DNA of 15,643 bases from Paenibacillaceae bacterium. GTDB taxonomy: Bacteria; Bacillota; Bacilli; Paenibacillales; Paenibacillaceae. Location of the stretch: assembly GCA_900766135.1 (NCBI GenBank), contig CAAFUF010000035.1, forward strand, positions 1-15,643, in the 5' to 3' direction. The notes beneath the pieces are model-generated. The model saw only the letters and a program-made list of their open reading frames with translations, was not told the origin of the DNA and made no database searches. Each line of letters starts with the position of its first letter. Position 1 is the stretch's first letter. Below are positions 6,151 through 14,214 of this stretch, one piece after another. The position numbers were made by a program, and so were the translations under genes.

Positions 6151-7173
6151 ATGCTGATCGGCTCGCAGACCTGGGAATTCCGCTCCAAACCGGCGATTAT
6201 CGGGGCGGCGACGGTCGTTGGACCTGAAGAAGGAGAGGGGCCATTGTCGAGCACGTTTGATTTCGTGTATGACAATTTGGAAATTGACGAGAAGACGTGG
6301 GAAAAGGCGGAGCGCAAGCTGCTGGAGCACGCTTCGGCCCTCGCTCTGGTCCATGCCGGCATCGACCGGGAGGATTTGTCCTTCTTCATCGGCGGGGATT
6401 TGATGAACCAGATTATCACCGCGACGTTCGCGGCTCGCACGATCGCCGCTCCGTACCTTGGGGTGTTCGGCGCCTGTTCCACCTCGATGGAGAGCCTGGC
6501 ACTCGCCGCTTTTCTGGCGGACGCCGGCGGAGCGCGTTACGTCATGGCCGGTACGGCCAGTCATAACTGTACGGTGGAGAAGCAATTCCGTTATCCGACC
6601 GAATACGGTTCGCAAAAACCGGCGACGGCCCAATATACGATTACCGGAGCGGGCTGCGCGATCGTATCGAAGGAAGGTTCCGGTCCTCGCATCACCCATG
6701 CCACGATCGGACGAATCCAGGATCTTGGCATCAAGGATCCGTTTAACATGGGAGCGGCGATGGCCCCGGCCGCGGCGGACACGTTGGTCTCCCACTTCCG
6801 CGATACGGGCCGCGGGCCCGAGGACTACGATTTGATCGTCACCGGAGACCTGGCTTCGGTGGGACATGCCATCGTCAAAGATCTGCTTGGCAAGGACGGC
6901 GTTTCCATGGACAAAACGGAATTCAACGATTGCGGGCTCATGATCTACGACCGCGAGAAACAGACCTACGTCAATGCCGGAGGCAGCGGCTGCGGCTGTT
7001 CCGCCGTCGTCACCTACGGACATATTTTACGCAAAATAAAAAACCGGGAACTGGGCCGGGTGCTGATCGTTGCCACGGGTGCCCTCTTGTCGCCGCTGTC
7101 TTATCAGCAAGGCGAGAGCATTCCCTGCATCGCTCACGCGGTCGCCCTGGAACAGGAGGATAACGATAAATGA
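6151..7173 (+). CDS. spoVAD: Stage V sporulation protein AD
   Basis: A 340-residue thiolase-fold protein that binds dipicolinic acid and works with the SpoVAC/SpoVAE membrane subunits on the spore inner membrane. It is soluble, with no membrane span. Family features are the opening IGSQTWEFRSKPAIIGAATVVG (residues 3-24), Cys109 at the thiolase nucleophile position in FGACSTSMES, HNCTVEKQFRYPTEYG, NDCGLMIYD and the glycine/cysteine-rich GGSGCGCSAVV near the C terminus. The fold is that of beta-ketoacyl synthases, but the family is regarded as a binding protein rather than an enzyme. ATG at 6151 follows the spoVAC stop by 3 nt, with GGGAGG (6132-6137) as ribosome binding site. Its TGA overlaps the next start as ATGA, so it is translationally coupled to spoVAE. 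Confidence 0.97.
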   Translation: MLIGSQTWEFRSKPAIIGAATVVGPEEGEGPLSSTFDFVYDNLEIDEKTWEKAERKLLEHASALALVHAGIDREDLSFFIGGDLMNQIITATFAARTIAAPYLGVFGACSTSMESLALAAFLADAGGARYVMAGTASHNCTVEKQFRYPTEYGSQKPATAQYTITGAGCAIVSKEGSGPRITHATIGRIQDLGIKDPFNMGAAMAPAAADTLVSHFRDTGRGPEDYDLIVTGDLASVGHAIVKDLLGKDGVSMDKTEFNDCGLMIYDREKQTYVNAGGSGCGCSAVVTYGHILRKIKNRELGRVLIVATGALLSPLSYQQGESIPCIAHAVALEQEDNDK

Positions 7174-7520
7174 TATTTGTATGGGCGTTTTTGATTGGCG
7201 GATTGATTTGCGTTGTCGGCCAATTGATGATGGATGTATTGAAGTTGACACCGGCCCACACGATGAGCTCGCTGGTCGTCGCCGGCGCGGTGCTGGATGC
7301 GATCGGTTGGTACGATCCGCTGGTGAAGTTCGCCGGAGCGGGAGCTTCCGTGCCGATTACAAGCTTCGGCAACTCCCTGGTTCACGGAGCGCTGACCGAA
7401 TTGCAGCGGGATGGCTGGATCGGGGTGATTACCGGGATTTTCGATGTGACCAGCGCGGGGATCTCGGCGGCGATCATTTTCTCCTTCCTTGCGGCGCTTG
7501 TGGTCCGGCCCAAAGGATAA
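7170..7520 (+). CDS. spoVAE: Stage V sporulation protein AE (SpoVAEb type)
   Basis: A 116-residue membrane protein, related in sequence and layout to SpoVAC and expected to form the dipicolinic acid channel with it. Hydrophobic segments lie near 1-20, 28-48 and 92-110. The central VKFAGAGASVPITSFGNSLVHG parallels IAQWAGAGTAVPVTGFANSMCSS in SpoVAC, showing the shared fold. The length fits SpoVAEb, the essential form in Bacillus. The start overlaps the spoVAD stop by 4 nt. No spoVAF or gerA-type gene follows; the next gene starts 105 nt later and belongs to another function. Confidence 0.95.
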   Translation: MIFVWAFLIGGLICVVGQLMMDVLKLTPAHTMSSLVVAGAVLDAIGWYDPLVKFAGAGASVPITSFGNSLVHGALTELQRDGWIGVITGIFDVTSAGISAAIIFSFLAALVVRPKG

Positions 7521-7566
7521 TTTTTTCGGAAAACCTTATGCTTTTTACGGGTATCAGTGTACTCCC

Positions 7567-7595
7567 TATCTATCTTCATGTAAAATAGGTAGATA
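7567..7595. promoter_or_regulatory. Imperfect inverted repeat upstream of the moxR-like gene
   Basis: TATCTATCTT (7567-7576) and TAGGTAGATA (7586-7595) match in 8 of 10 paired positions. It lies between spoVAE and the MoxR gene and could be an operator for the latter operon, whose promoter must be close by. No terminator with a good stem is visible after spoVAE, so read-through is possible. Short AT-rich inverted repeats of this quality arise by chance. Confidence 0.28.
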
Positions 7596-7625
7596 TATAC
7601 AGGTCTTATTTGGGAGGGAAAATGC

Positions 7626-8582
7626 GTGCCCGTACATGAGCAATCGATGCAAACTTTAAACGCCGTAAAGAACAACCTGGAGTCGTGTATTTTAGGAAAG
7701 TCGTTTGAAATCAAACTGCTGCTCTCGGCGCTGCTGGCCGGCGGCCATGTGTTAATCGAGGACGTACCCGGTACTGGCAAGACGCAGCTCGTAAAGGCGC
7801 TAGCCAGATCGATGAGGGGCGATTACCGGCGCATTCAATGCAACCCGGACATTCTGCCCAGCGATATTACGGGGGTTTCGGTTTTCCATCCCCATGAAGA
7901 ACGATTCGTTTTCCGGCCAGGTCCGGTCATGACGCATATTCTACTGGCGGATGAAATCAACCGGGCGACCACGAAAACGCAGTCCGCGTTGCTGGAGGTC
8001 ATGGAGGAGCGCAGCGTGACCGCCGACGGCGTGACCTACCCGCTTCCCCATCCCTTTATGCTGTGCGCTACGCAAAACCCGATTGATTTCGAAGGCACTT
8101 ATTTGCTGCCGGAAGCTCAATTGGACCGCTTTATGATGAAGATCGGCATCGGTTACCCCGACGCCGGCACGGAGAAAGCGATGTTGCGCTCCCACAGCCA
8201 AGGCCAGCCGGCCGATCAGTTGGAACCGGTTACAATGATGGATGAGATCGCCGCTATCCAGCGCGAGGTTCAGAACGTACATATCAGCGAACCGCTTGCT
8301 GATTATTTGCTGGAGATCGTCCGCCGGACGCGGGAGCATGAAGATGTGCTGCTAGGGGCGTCCCCGCGAGCTTCGCTGGCATTTATGGCCGCGGCCAAGG
8401 CGTACGCTTTCTTGGAGGATCGGGATTACGTGCTGCCGGACGATATTAAGACGCTGGCCCCGTTTGTGCTGGAACACCGGATCTTGCTGCGTCCCGAGTC
8501 CCGTTTGGGGCACCGGAACGTCGGCGAAGTGCTGCAGCAGATTCTCCGGCAGGTCCATGTACCGGTCGCCGTAGGACGGTAA
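7626..8582 (+). CDS. MoxR family AAA+ ATPase
   Basis: A 318-residue cytoplasmic AAA+ ATPase of the MoxR family, thought to act as a chaperone that remodels or activates partner proteins; it matches Bacillus YeaC in type and context. Walker A is VPGTGKT (47-53), Walker B is ILLADEIN (105-112), sensor 1 is CATQNP (147-152) and an arginine-bearing LPEAQLDRFM follows. The C-terminal lid domain carries GASPRASLAF, typical of the family. GTG at 7626 is the start, with GGGAGG (7612-7617) 8 nt upstream; the ATG four bases earlier is out of frame and stops quickly. It leads an operon with a DUF58 protein (3-nt gap) and a transglutaminase-like protein, a conserved trio across bacteria whose exact substrate is unknown. 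Confidence 0.95.
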   Translation: MPVHEQSMQTLNAVKNNLESCILGKSFEIKLLLSALLAGGHVLIEDVPGTGKTQLVKALARSMRGDYRRIQCNPDILPSDITGVSVFHPHEERFVFRPGPVMTHILLADEINRATTKTQSALLEVMEERSVTADGVTYPLPHPFMLCATQNPIDFEGTYLLPEAQLDRFMMKIGIGYPDAGTEKAMLRSHSQGQPADQLEPVTMMDEIAAIQREVQNVHISEPLADYLLEIVRRTREHEDVLLGASPRASLAFMAAAKAYAFLEDRDYVLPDDIKTLAPFVLEHRILLRPESRLGHRNVGEVLQQILRQVHVPVAVGR

Positions 8583-8585
8583 CCG

Positions 8586-9860
8586 ATGCGCGCGCTGGTC
8601 GAAGGCGTCAAATCGGGCCTCACTTCCCGCAAGTTCTGGAGAGTCGCGTCCGTCTGGTTGGTCTGTCTGCTGTACGTCCTGTTTCAAGGCGGGAAAACCT
8701 CGCTGATGTTGTTTATGATGGTCTCGGTGCTGGGCTTCTATTGGGCGATCGGCGGCCTTGGCGGCGTGAAGCGGATCAAGGGCTCCAGAACGCTGTCGCT
8801 TTCCGGAGAGCGGGGCGCGGTGCTCCAGGCCGGAGACCAGGTGCTGGTCAAGCTGCAGCTTCAGTTGCCGGCATTCCTGCCTCTCCCCTACATCGTCGTC
8901 CGGGAAACGCTGCGGCGCCATAACGGAGATACCTGGGTATTTGAGGACAGCGTGGTGCCCTACTTCAGCTCCAGATCCGAGCTGGTATACAAAACGCCGC
9001 CGCTCGAGCGCGGCAAATACGCTTTTGCCGGGACGGGCTGCAGCGCCGAGGATATTTTCGGCCTGGTCGAGCATACCGGCGTCTTTCAGACCGGCGGGGA
9101 GTTTCGCATCCTTCCCCGGACGGTGTTTATCCCTCACTGGGAGCTGTACAGCCGCAACTCGCGTCTGGCCGGCCCGGAGACGGCCGTTGCGCTGTCGCGC
9201 CGGGAATCGACCCAGATCAACGGGGTTCGCGATTATGTATACGGGGATCGGATTTCCCGTATTCACTGGAGCGCCACCGCGAAGACCGGGACTTGGAAGT
9301 CCAAGGAGTTTGAGCATGAATCGCTGCCCAAAATGCTATTGGTGCTGGACGCTCATACCAGCGGGTATCTTCGCCCCGAGCAGTTCGAACTGGCCGTATC
9401 TACGGCCGCGTCGCTGCTGGAATACGGGGCAAGGGAACGCATCAGCATGGGACTCTGCACCTTGGGCAAGACCATCCGCTACTTCCCGCCGGCGGAAAGT
9501 TACCTGGAGCGGCAGCAAATGCTGCACCAGCTCGTCGATATCAATGCCGACGGTTTCGGCAACTATAAGGATCGCTTAGAATCGCAACAGGAAATGTTTC
9601 AGCAGGGCTCGTTCTTTATCCTCATCAGTCCGCTGGCGGATGATAAGGTGCTATCGATGCTAAGGTTAGCGAAATCGCGGCAGATGATCCCGTATCACAT
9701 CCAGATCGGGGAGGAGTTTGCGGCGGCAGGCGTACCGAATGCCTATCGGGCCGGCAAGCGTTCCGCTTGGCAGGGCACCCTGCAGGAACGGGGGCTGCGC
9801 GGCGTTTACGTCTCCTCCCTCCGCGAGCTTCTCGCAGCGATGGGGGGTGCGAAGCTGTGA
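8586..9860 (+). CDS. DUF58 domain-containing membrane protein
   Basis: A 424-residue protein matching Bacillus YeaD in type and context. Two hydrophobic segments near 19-34 and 38-57 anchor it, and the rest is probably cytoplasmic. The DUF58 signature is clear: LERGKYAFAG near 140-149 with DIFGL at 156-160, then VRDYVYGDRISRIHWSATAK at 214-233. A von Willebrand A-like part begins at about 248 (MLLVLDAHTSG), where the metal-site motif is reduced. The family usually pairs with MoxR ATPases, with DUF58 as likely client or adaptor. The start at 8586 has only a weak GGACGG site, so translation is probably coupled to the upstream gene 3 nt away. Confidence 0.92.
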   Translation: MRALVEGVKSGLTSRKFWRVASVWLVCLLYVLFQGGKTSLMLFMMVSVLGFYWAIGGLGGVKRIKGSRTLSLSGERGAVLQAGDQVLVKLQLQLPAFLPLPYIVVRETLRRHNGDTWVFEDSVVPYFSSRSELVYKTPPLERGKYAFAGTGCSAEDIFGLVEHTGVFQTGGEFRILPRTVFIPHWELYSRNSRLAGPETAVALSRRESTQINGVRDYVYGDRISRIHWSATAKTGTWKSKEFEHESLPKMLLVLDAHTSGYLRPEQFELAVSTAASLLEYGARERISMGLCTLGKTIRYFPPAESYLERQQMLHQLVDINADGFGNYKDRLESQQEMFQQGSFFILISPLADDKVLSMLRLAKSRQMIPYHIQIGEEFAAAGVPNAYRAGKRSAWQGTLQERGLRGVYVSSLRELLAAMGGAKL

Positions 9861-12115
9861 AACCGGCGGTCAAACCTCAATATCCGAAGTCTTATCAGAC
9901 ATTGACCCTGCTATGGGTCGTGATCATCGCCATGCAGTGGATTGATTTTACGGAGCCGCTCTGGTTCTCGGTGACGACCACTCTGGTGACCGTGACGATA
10001 ATCATGATGGCGTTGGTGGAATGGCTGCTTCCGGTGCGGGCGGCATGGAAATGGACGATCAAAATTTTCGTGCTTCTGACCGTATGGCGCTTTATCCTGA
10101 CCAGCTACGGTGTTTACGTTCCGTATGGCCCGTTTTTTCCCGATCAGATCCGCGGCATGGCATCGACCTTTACGCCGTATATCTGGTTTTCGTTAGTAGC
10201 CTGGGCGTTGCTGGAGGCGGTGCTGCGTCTGGTCGTCAATCGTCCGAGAATCCTGGCGTTTTTGGCGATGCACCTGGTTGCGTTTGCGATTTTGGACTCT
10301 TTTACGCGTTATTATTTATGGCAAAACGTAGCCTGGATTGTATTCGCCGGTCTCGGTTGGCTGGTGAGCATGCATTTCTACGAATACCGCAGGAAATATC
10401 CGCAGGGCTGGCAGCGTTTGCGGCAGAGCCCGATCAAGATCGCCGTGAATATCGGCATTGTGTTTGCCTGCGTGCTGTTGATCGGGATCAGCATGCCGCC
10501 GGTTTCGCCGACGCTGACCGATCCTTACACGGCCTGGATCAAGCGAAGCGGGGGCGGGGGCGGCGGACCCTCGGCACTGTCCGGGGCGCTGGGAGACGGC
10601 CCGTCCATCGTCCAGGAGGAAGTCGTCTCCGGCTACAGCCGCGATGACAAAACCCTTGGCGACGGGTTCGAATTCAGCTATAGCCCGGTGATGTCGATCG
10701 ATACGCCGGTAAGATCATACTGGCGCGGTGAAACCCGGCGCGTCTATTCCGGCAAGGGATGGGCCGATCTTGAGCAGGAAGGCCGGGACACGGAACGTTA
10801 CCGCGGCGCTCCTGTTGCTGATCCGCTTGTGCACGAACAGCCGGGCAAGGTGGAAACGATGCGGGTGGAGCAGACGGTAACGATGAATACCGACAAAGTG
10901 TACCCGGTGTTGTTCGGCGGCTACGCCATCGAAAGCGTCGAATTGCTTGACGAGCGACAGCAGCCGGATATGCGTTGGTCCGTCAAACAGGCGGAGCTGT
11001 TCTGGAACGGGTATCGCAATCCCGGCGATTTGCCGGATTATCCTAGGAAATACAAGGTTGTCGCCAATATTCCGCTGATTCCGCTCGAGGAGCTGGAGCA
11101 GGCCGGTTACGAAACGATATATCCGGAAGGGGCGCCGGAGGAATATTTGCAGCTGCCGAACAATCTGCCGCAACGGGTCAAAGACCTGGCAGTGGAGATT
11201 ACCGCAGAAGGCGGAACGCCCTACGCGAAAATGGATTTGCTGCAGCAATACCTCCGGCAAAATTACGAATATACGAACAAACCGGATTTGACCCGGAAAC
11301 GCAGCGACGATTTCGTCGACAGCTTCCTGTTCGACATCCGGCAGGGGTACTGCGACTATTATTCGACGGCAATGGTCGTGATGGCCCGTTCGCTAGGCAT
11401 TCCCGCGCGATGGGTCAAAGGGTACGCCCCCGGCAGCCAGCCGAGCGACGAGATGATGATGCGCAGTCCGGAGATGGGCCGGGCATACAACGTGAGCAAC
11501 GCCGACGCCCACTCCTGGGCGGAGTTGTATTTCGGCGATTACGGCTGGATTCCGTTTGAGGCGACGCCGGGCTTCGCATCGCCGATCATGGTGGCCCCGG
11601 AGGAGAGCGAGGAGGCTTTCGCGCTAGATACGGACACGGATCCGGATGTTTCCGCGTCGGAAGAGAGCTTCTTCTCGAAGCTGGATCCGGTGGTCATGCA
11701 GCGGATTTTCGTGTCAGCCGTGAGCGTTTTGTTGCTTTGGACCCTGTACCAGCTGCGCTCGGAGCTGTATTTCCTCTGGCTCCGGCTGCGGTTAGGCCGG
11801 CCGCTGACGCCGGGAGAGAAGACGATTTACGAAACGCTACGGCTTGTAAAGCGGCTTCGCCGCAGAGGGTTTGCCCGCGGCGATCAAGAGACGCTGCGGG
11901 AAGCGTTCGGGCGGTGGAAGCTGGAGCGGCCGCAGCTCGCAGAAGCGTTGGATCCGTTGCTGCTCATTTATGAGCAAGCGATCTACGGCCGGAGTCCGGC
12001 CGCGTCGGATTGGCGCGCCGCTCGGGAAATGACGCGGAAAGCGGTCAAGCTGGCCGGCGGGAACGGGCTCCGGCAAGCGCTGCCGGTCAGCGGCAAACGG
12101 TTCCTCGGCCGGTAA
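9857..12115 (+). CDS. Transglutaminase-like membrane protein with DUF4129 domain
   Basis: A 752-residue protein matching Bacillus YebA in type and context. About seven hydrophobic segments lie in residues 16-212, then a glycine run (232-237) starts the extracellular part. The transglutaminase core has Cys499 in QGYCDYYS and His552 in ADAHSWAE. The third catalytic position is Glu568 in WIPFEATPGF rather than the usual Asp; my impression is that Glu is common in this subgroup. One more membrane span lies near 612-631. The C-terminal cytoplasmic tail (LTPGEKTIYETLRLVKRL) fits DUF4129. The frame is open from 9767, but GTG 9857 is chosen: it overlaps the DUF58 stop as GTGA and follows a run of six G (9842-9847) by 9 nt. 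A role in envelope protein cross-linking or proteolysis is plausible but unproven. Confidence 0.93.
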   Translation: MKPAVKPQYPKSYQTLTLLWVVIIAMQWIDFTEPLWFSVTTTLVTVTIIMMALVEWLLPVRAAWKWTIKIFVLLTVWRFILTSYGVYVPYGPFFPDQIRGMASTFTPYIWFSLVAWALLEAVLRLVVNRPRILAFLAMHLVAFAILDSFTRYYLWQNVAWIVFAGLGWLVSMHFYEYRRKYPQGWQRLRQSPIKIAVNIGIVFACVLLIGISMPPVSPTLTDPYTAWIKRSGGGGGGPSALSGALGDGPSIVQEEVVSGYSRDDKTLGDGFEFSYSPVMSIDTPVRSYWRGETRRVYSGKGWADLEQEGRDTERYRGAPVADPLVHEQPGKVETMRVEQTVTMNTDKVYPVLFGGYAIESVELLDERQQPDMRWSVKQAELFWNGYRNPGDLPDYPRKYKVVANIPLIPLEELEQAGYETIYPEGAPEEYLQLPNNLPQRVKDLAVEITAEGGTPYAKMDLLQQYLRQNYEYTNKPDLTRKRSDDFVDSFLFDIRQGYCDYYSTAMVVMARSLGIPARWVKGYAPGSQPSDEMMMRSPEMGRAYNVSNADAHSWAELYFGDYGWIPFEATPGFASPIMVAPEESEEAFALDTDTDPDVSASEESFFSKLDPVVMQRIFVSAVSVLLLWTLYQLRSELYFLWLRLRLGRPLTPGEKTIYETLRLVKRLRRRGFARGDQETLREAFGRWKLERPQLAEALDPLLLIYEQAIYGRSPAASDWRAAREMTRKAVKLAGGNGLRQALPVSGKRFLGR

Positions 12116-12180
12116 TCCCGCCGGATTGCCGCGATCGGAAGGCCGCAGGAAGAACGGCAAATCGAGCTGAACGCTTCATG

Positions 12181-12218
12181 AACGCCCCCGCGCTTGCGCG
12201 GGAGGCGTTTTCTTTTTT
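12181..12218 (+). terminator. Strong intrinsic terminator after the transglutaminase gene
   Basis: AACGCC plus CCCGCGC (12181-12193) pair with GCGCGGG and GGCGTT (12196-12209), leaving a 2-nt loop and one bulged A at 12203. A T-rich tract runs to 12218. It separates the MoxR operon from the yqeG unit. Confidence 0.92.
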
Positions 12219-12246
12219 AAAATAGAAGCATGTCGGGGGAAGAATA

Positions 12247-12255
12247 TGGTATAGT
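12247..12255 (+). promoter_or_regulatory. yqeG: Extended -10 promoter for yqeG
   Basis: TG at 12247-12248, one spacer base, then TATAGT at 12250-12255 forms an extended -10 element about 29 nt upstream of the yqeG start. The base at -35 distance (12227-12232, AGCATG) does not resemble TTGACA, which extended -10 promoters tolerate. Its place just after a strong terminator supports it. Confidence 0.6.
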
Positions 12256-12283
12256 TTGTCGTATGAAACCGAGGTGAACGTAT

Positions 12284-12811
12284 TTGTTTGAGAAGTTTAT
12301 GCCGAATCTACGCGTGGACAGCGTATTCGATATCGATCTGGAAGGACTCTATGCCCAAGGCTACCGCGGCATCATCACCGACCTGGACAACACGCTGGTC
12401 GGTGCCAAAGCGCCGCTCGCCACTCCCGAACTGATCGGTTGGTTTGAGAAAGTAAAGAAATGCGGGTTTAAACTTGTGATTGTGTCAAACAATAATTTGG
12501 ACAGGGTGTCGGTATTCGCAACCCCTTTGAATATTGAGTTTGTGCACGCAGCCAGAAAACCGTCCGGCGCGGCTTTCCACCGAGCCATGGAAATGATGGG
12601 CCTCGTTCCGCAGGAGACGATCGTTGTGGGCGACCAAATGATGACCGACGTGTTCGGCGGTAACCGGCAAGGACTATATACCGTGCTCGTGCTTCCGATT
12701 TCCATTCAGGACGAAGGGATCGGCACGAGGATTAACCGCCGGCTGGAGCGCATCGTGAAGCGGCGGCTGGGCAAGGTAGGATTATGGCTCGAGGAGGAAA
12801 AGAAACGATGA
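12284..12811 (+). CDS. yqeG: YqeG family HAD-IIIA phosphatase
   Basis: A 175-residue HAD-superfamily phosphatase. The nucleophile motif is TDLDNTL with Asp33 and Asp35, motif II is VSNN (67-70), the conserved Lys92 lies in RKPSG, and motif III is GDQMMTDVFGGN with Asp117 and Asp122. Its substrate is not known; the gene stands beside yqeH in many Bacillota. Translation starts at TTG 12284, with AGGTGA (12272-12277) 6 nt upstream. Its TGA overlaps the yqeH start as ATGA, so the two are translationally coupled. Confidence 0.95.
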   Translation: MFEKFMPNLRVDSVFDIDLEGLYAQGYRGIITDLDNTLVGAKAPLATPELIGWFEKVKKCGFKLVIVSNNNLDRVSVFATPLNIEFVHAARKPSGAAFHRAMEMMGLVPQETIVVGDQMMTDVFGGNRQGLYTVLVLPISIQDEGIGTRINRRLERIVKRRLGKVGLWLEEEKKR

Positions 12812-13935
12812 CGGAAGTACGGAGCGCGGAAGGCGCTCTTCGTTGCAGCGGTTGCGGCGTCATGCTGCAAACGAAAGATTCGAGTAAACCGGGGTTCGTC
12901 CCGGACCAAGCTTTATCGAAAGAACCGGTCATTTGCCAGCGCTGTTTCCGGATCAAGAACTACAATGAATCCTCTTCGGTTACGGTAGAGCAGGACGAGT
13001 TCCTGCGGCTGCTGTCGCAGATCGGCGGGAAGGAAGCGCTGGTCATCCATATCGTGGACCTGTTCGATTTCCAGGGCAGCGTCATTTCCGGACTGCAGCG
13101 ATTCATCGGGAACAATCCGGTGCTGCTGGCCGTCAACAAAACCGACCTGCTGCCGAAGGTGACCAACTGGAACAAGGTTCGTAACTGGGTGCAGAAGGAA
13201 GCGAAGGATTTGGGGCTGAAGATCGAAGACGTCGTCCTGTGCAGCGCCAAGCAAAACAGCGGCTTCGACCGGCTGCTTGAAGCGGTGGCGGCACGGCGCG
13301 GCGATCGCGACGTGTATGTCGTCGGCGCGACGAACGTCGGCAAATCGACGCTGATCAACCGGCTGATTCGCGATTACAGCGATCTGGAGCAGGAGTTGAC
13401 CGTTTCGCGTTATCCGGGTACGACGCTCGACATGGTGCATATCCCGCTGGATGACGGCCGGGCGATCATCGATACGCCGGGGATTATGTATCCGTACCGG
13501 TACAGCGAGCTGGTGGCCCCTTCCGATCTGGGCGTCATTATGCCGGACAAAGCGTTGAAGCCGGCGGTGTACCAGCTGAATGAGGGACAGACGCTCTTTT
13601 TTGGCGGCTTCGGCAGGTTTGATTTCATTCAAGGGGATCGGCAGTCGTTCACTTGTTTTGTCAGCGGCCGGGTGCCGATTCACCGCACGAAGCTGGAGCG
13701 GGCGGACGAGCTGTTCGCGGAGCATGCCGGGGAAATGCTGGCGCCGCCGAGCAAGGAGCATCTCGAAGCCTTGCCTGAATGGACGCGGCACGAGTTCCGG
13801 ATTCCGAAGGGCAGCCGGAGCGACTTATTTATATCCGGGCTGGGCTGGATCAAGATCAACAACGATTTTGGCGCGGTCGTTGCGGCGCATGTGCCTAAAG
13901 GCGTGAAGGTGCTTGTCCGGCCGTCGTTGATTTGA
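12808..13935 (+). CDS. yqeH: Ribosome biogenesis GTPase YqeH
   Basis: A 375-residue circularly permuted GTPase needed for 30S ribosomal subunit assembly in Bacillus. A treble-clef zinc finger opens the protein (Cys13, Cys16, Cys43, Cys46). The G motifs come in permuted order: NKTD (110-113, G4), CSAK (145-148, G5), GATNVGKS (173-180, G1), PGTT near 203 (G2) and DTPG (222-225, G3). The C-terminal part of about 130 residues is the RNA or protein binding domain. ATG 12808 is preferred to the in-frame ATG 12784, because GAGGAGG (12791-12797) lies 10 nt upstream of it and the shorter form begins directly before the zinc finger. It overlaps the yqeG stop by 4 nt. Confidence 0.96.
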   Translation: MTEVRSAEGALRCSGCGVMLQTKDSSKPGFVPDQALSKEPVICQRCFRIKNYNESSSVTVEQDEFLRLLSQIGGKEALVIHIVDLFDFQGSVISGLQRFIGNNPVLLAVNKTDLLPKVTNWNKVRNWVQKEAKDLGLKIEDVVLCSAKQNSGFDRLLEAVAARRGDRDVYVVGATNVGKSTLINRLIRDYSDLEQELTVSRYPGTTLDMVHIPLDDGRAIIDTPGIMYPYRYSELVAPSDLGVIMPDKALKPAVYQLNEGQTLFFGGFGRFDFIQGDRQSFTCFVSGRVPIHRTKLERADELFAEHAGEMLAPPSKEHLEALPEWTRHEFRIPKGSRSDLFISGLGWIKINNDFGAVVAAHVPKGVKVLVRPSLI

Positions 13936-13964
13936 TTGGCGATTGACGGTTCTTGCCTTCAATA

Positions 13965-14034
13965 AGAGTAAAAAACAGCGTTATTTTATACGGTAAGTGT
14001 ATTTTTAGATAAAATAACGGTACTTTTTCACTCT
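13965..14034. repeat. Large intergenic hairpin between yqeH and aroE (first)
   Basis: CGTTATTTTAT (13979-13989) pairs perfectly with ATAAAATAACG (14009-14019) around a 19-nt centre. Outside it, AGAGT with an A run (13965-13976) opposes a T run with ACTCT (14022-14034), so the whole is a palindrome of about 70 bp. It is far richer in A+T than the genes. It has no T run after a G+C-rich stem, so it is not a typical terminator. It follows yqeH by 29 nt. Confidence 0.8.
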
Positions 14035-14076
14035 ATTTAAGGAAAATTGGGTCGGAACGGTCGGTTTTCGAGGAAT

Positions 14077-14148
14077 TAAGGTGATTTATTACCGCTATTT
14101 TTTCGTTAATAGCTTGATTAGGGGAAATAGCGTTAGTATTTAACCTTA
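14077..14148. repeat. Large intergenic hairpin between yqeH and aroE (second)
   Basis: CGCTATTT (14093-14100) pairs with AAATAGCG (14125-14132) around a 24-nt centre. Outside it, AAGGTGATTTATTAC (14079-14092, approximately) opposes the complement in TTAGTATTTAACCTT (to 14147) with a few mismatches. Its core CG(C/T)TATTTT resembles that of the hairpin 70 bp upstream, so the two look like diverged relatives. It ends about 55 nt before the aroE ribosome binding site. Confidence 0.75.
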
Positions 14149-14214
14149 TTTTACGGAGGCAGGCAATCGAATTTAGCTGTTCTATCGAACAAAAAGCATA
14201 GCGGAGGAGAACCG

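Noticed and set aside
5911..7023. Minus-strand ORF of 370 codons
   Set aside because: It is antisense to spoVAC and spoVAD, rich in His and Arg, with no recognisable domain.
8352..9317. Minus-strand ORF of 321 codons
   Set aside because: It is antisense to the moxR and DUF58 genes and lacks a start signal or domain.
9767..9856. Upstream 30-codon extension of the transglutaminase gene
   Set aside because: It lies within the DUF58 gene in another frame, and GTG 9857 has both a ribosome binding site and stop-start overlap.
12913..13791. Minus-strand ORF of 292 codons
   Set aside because: It is antisense to yqeH, which is supported by all GTPase motifs.
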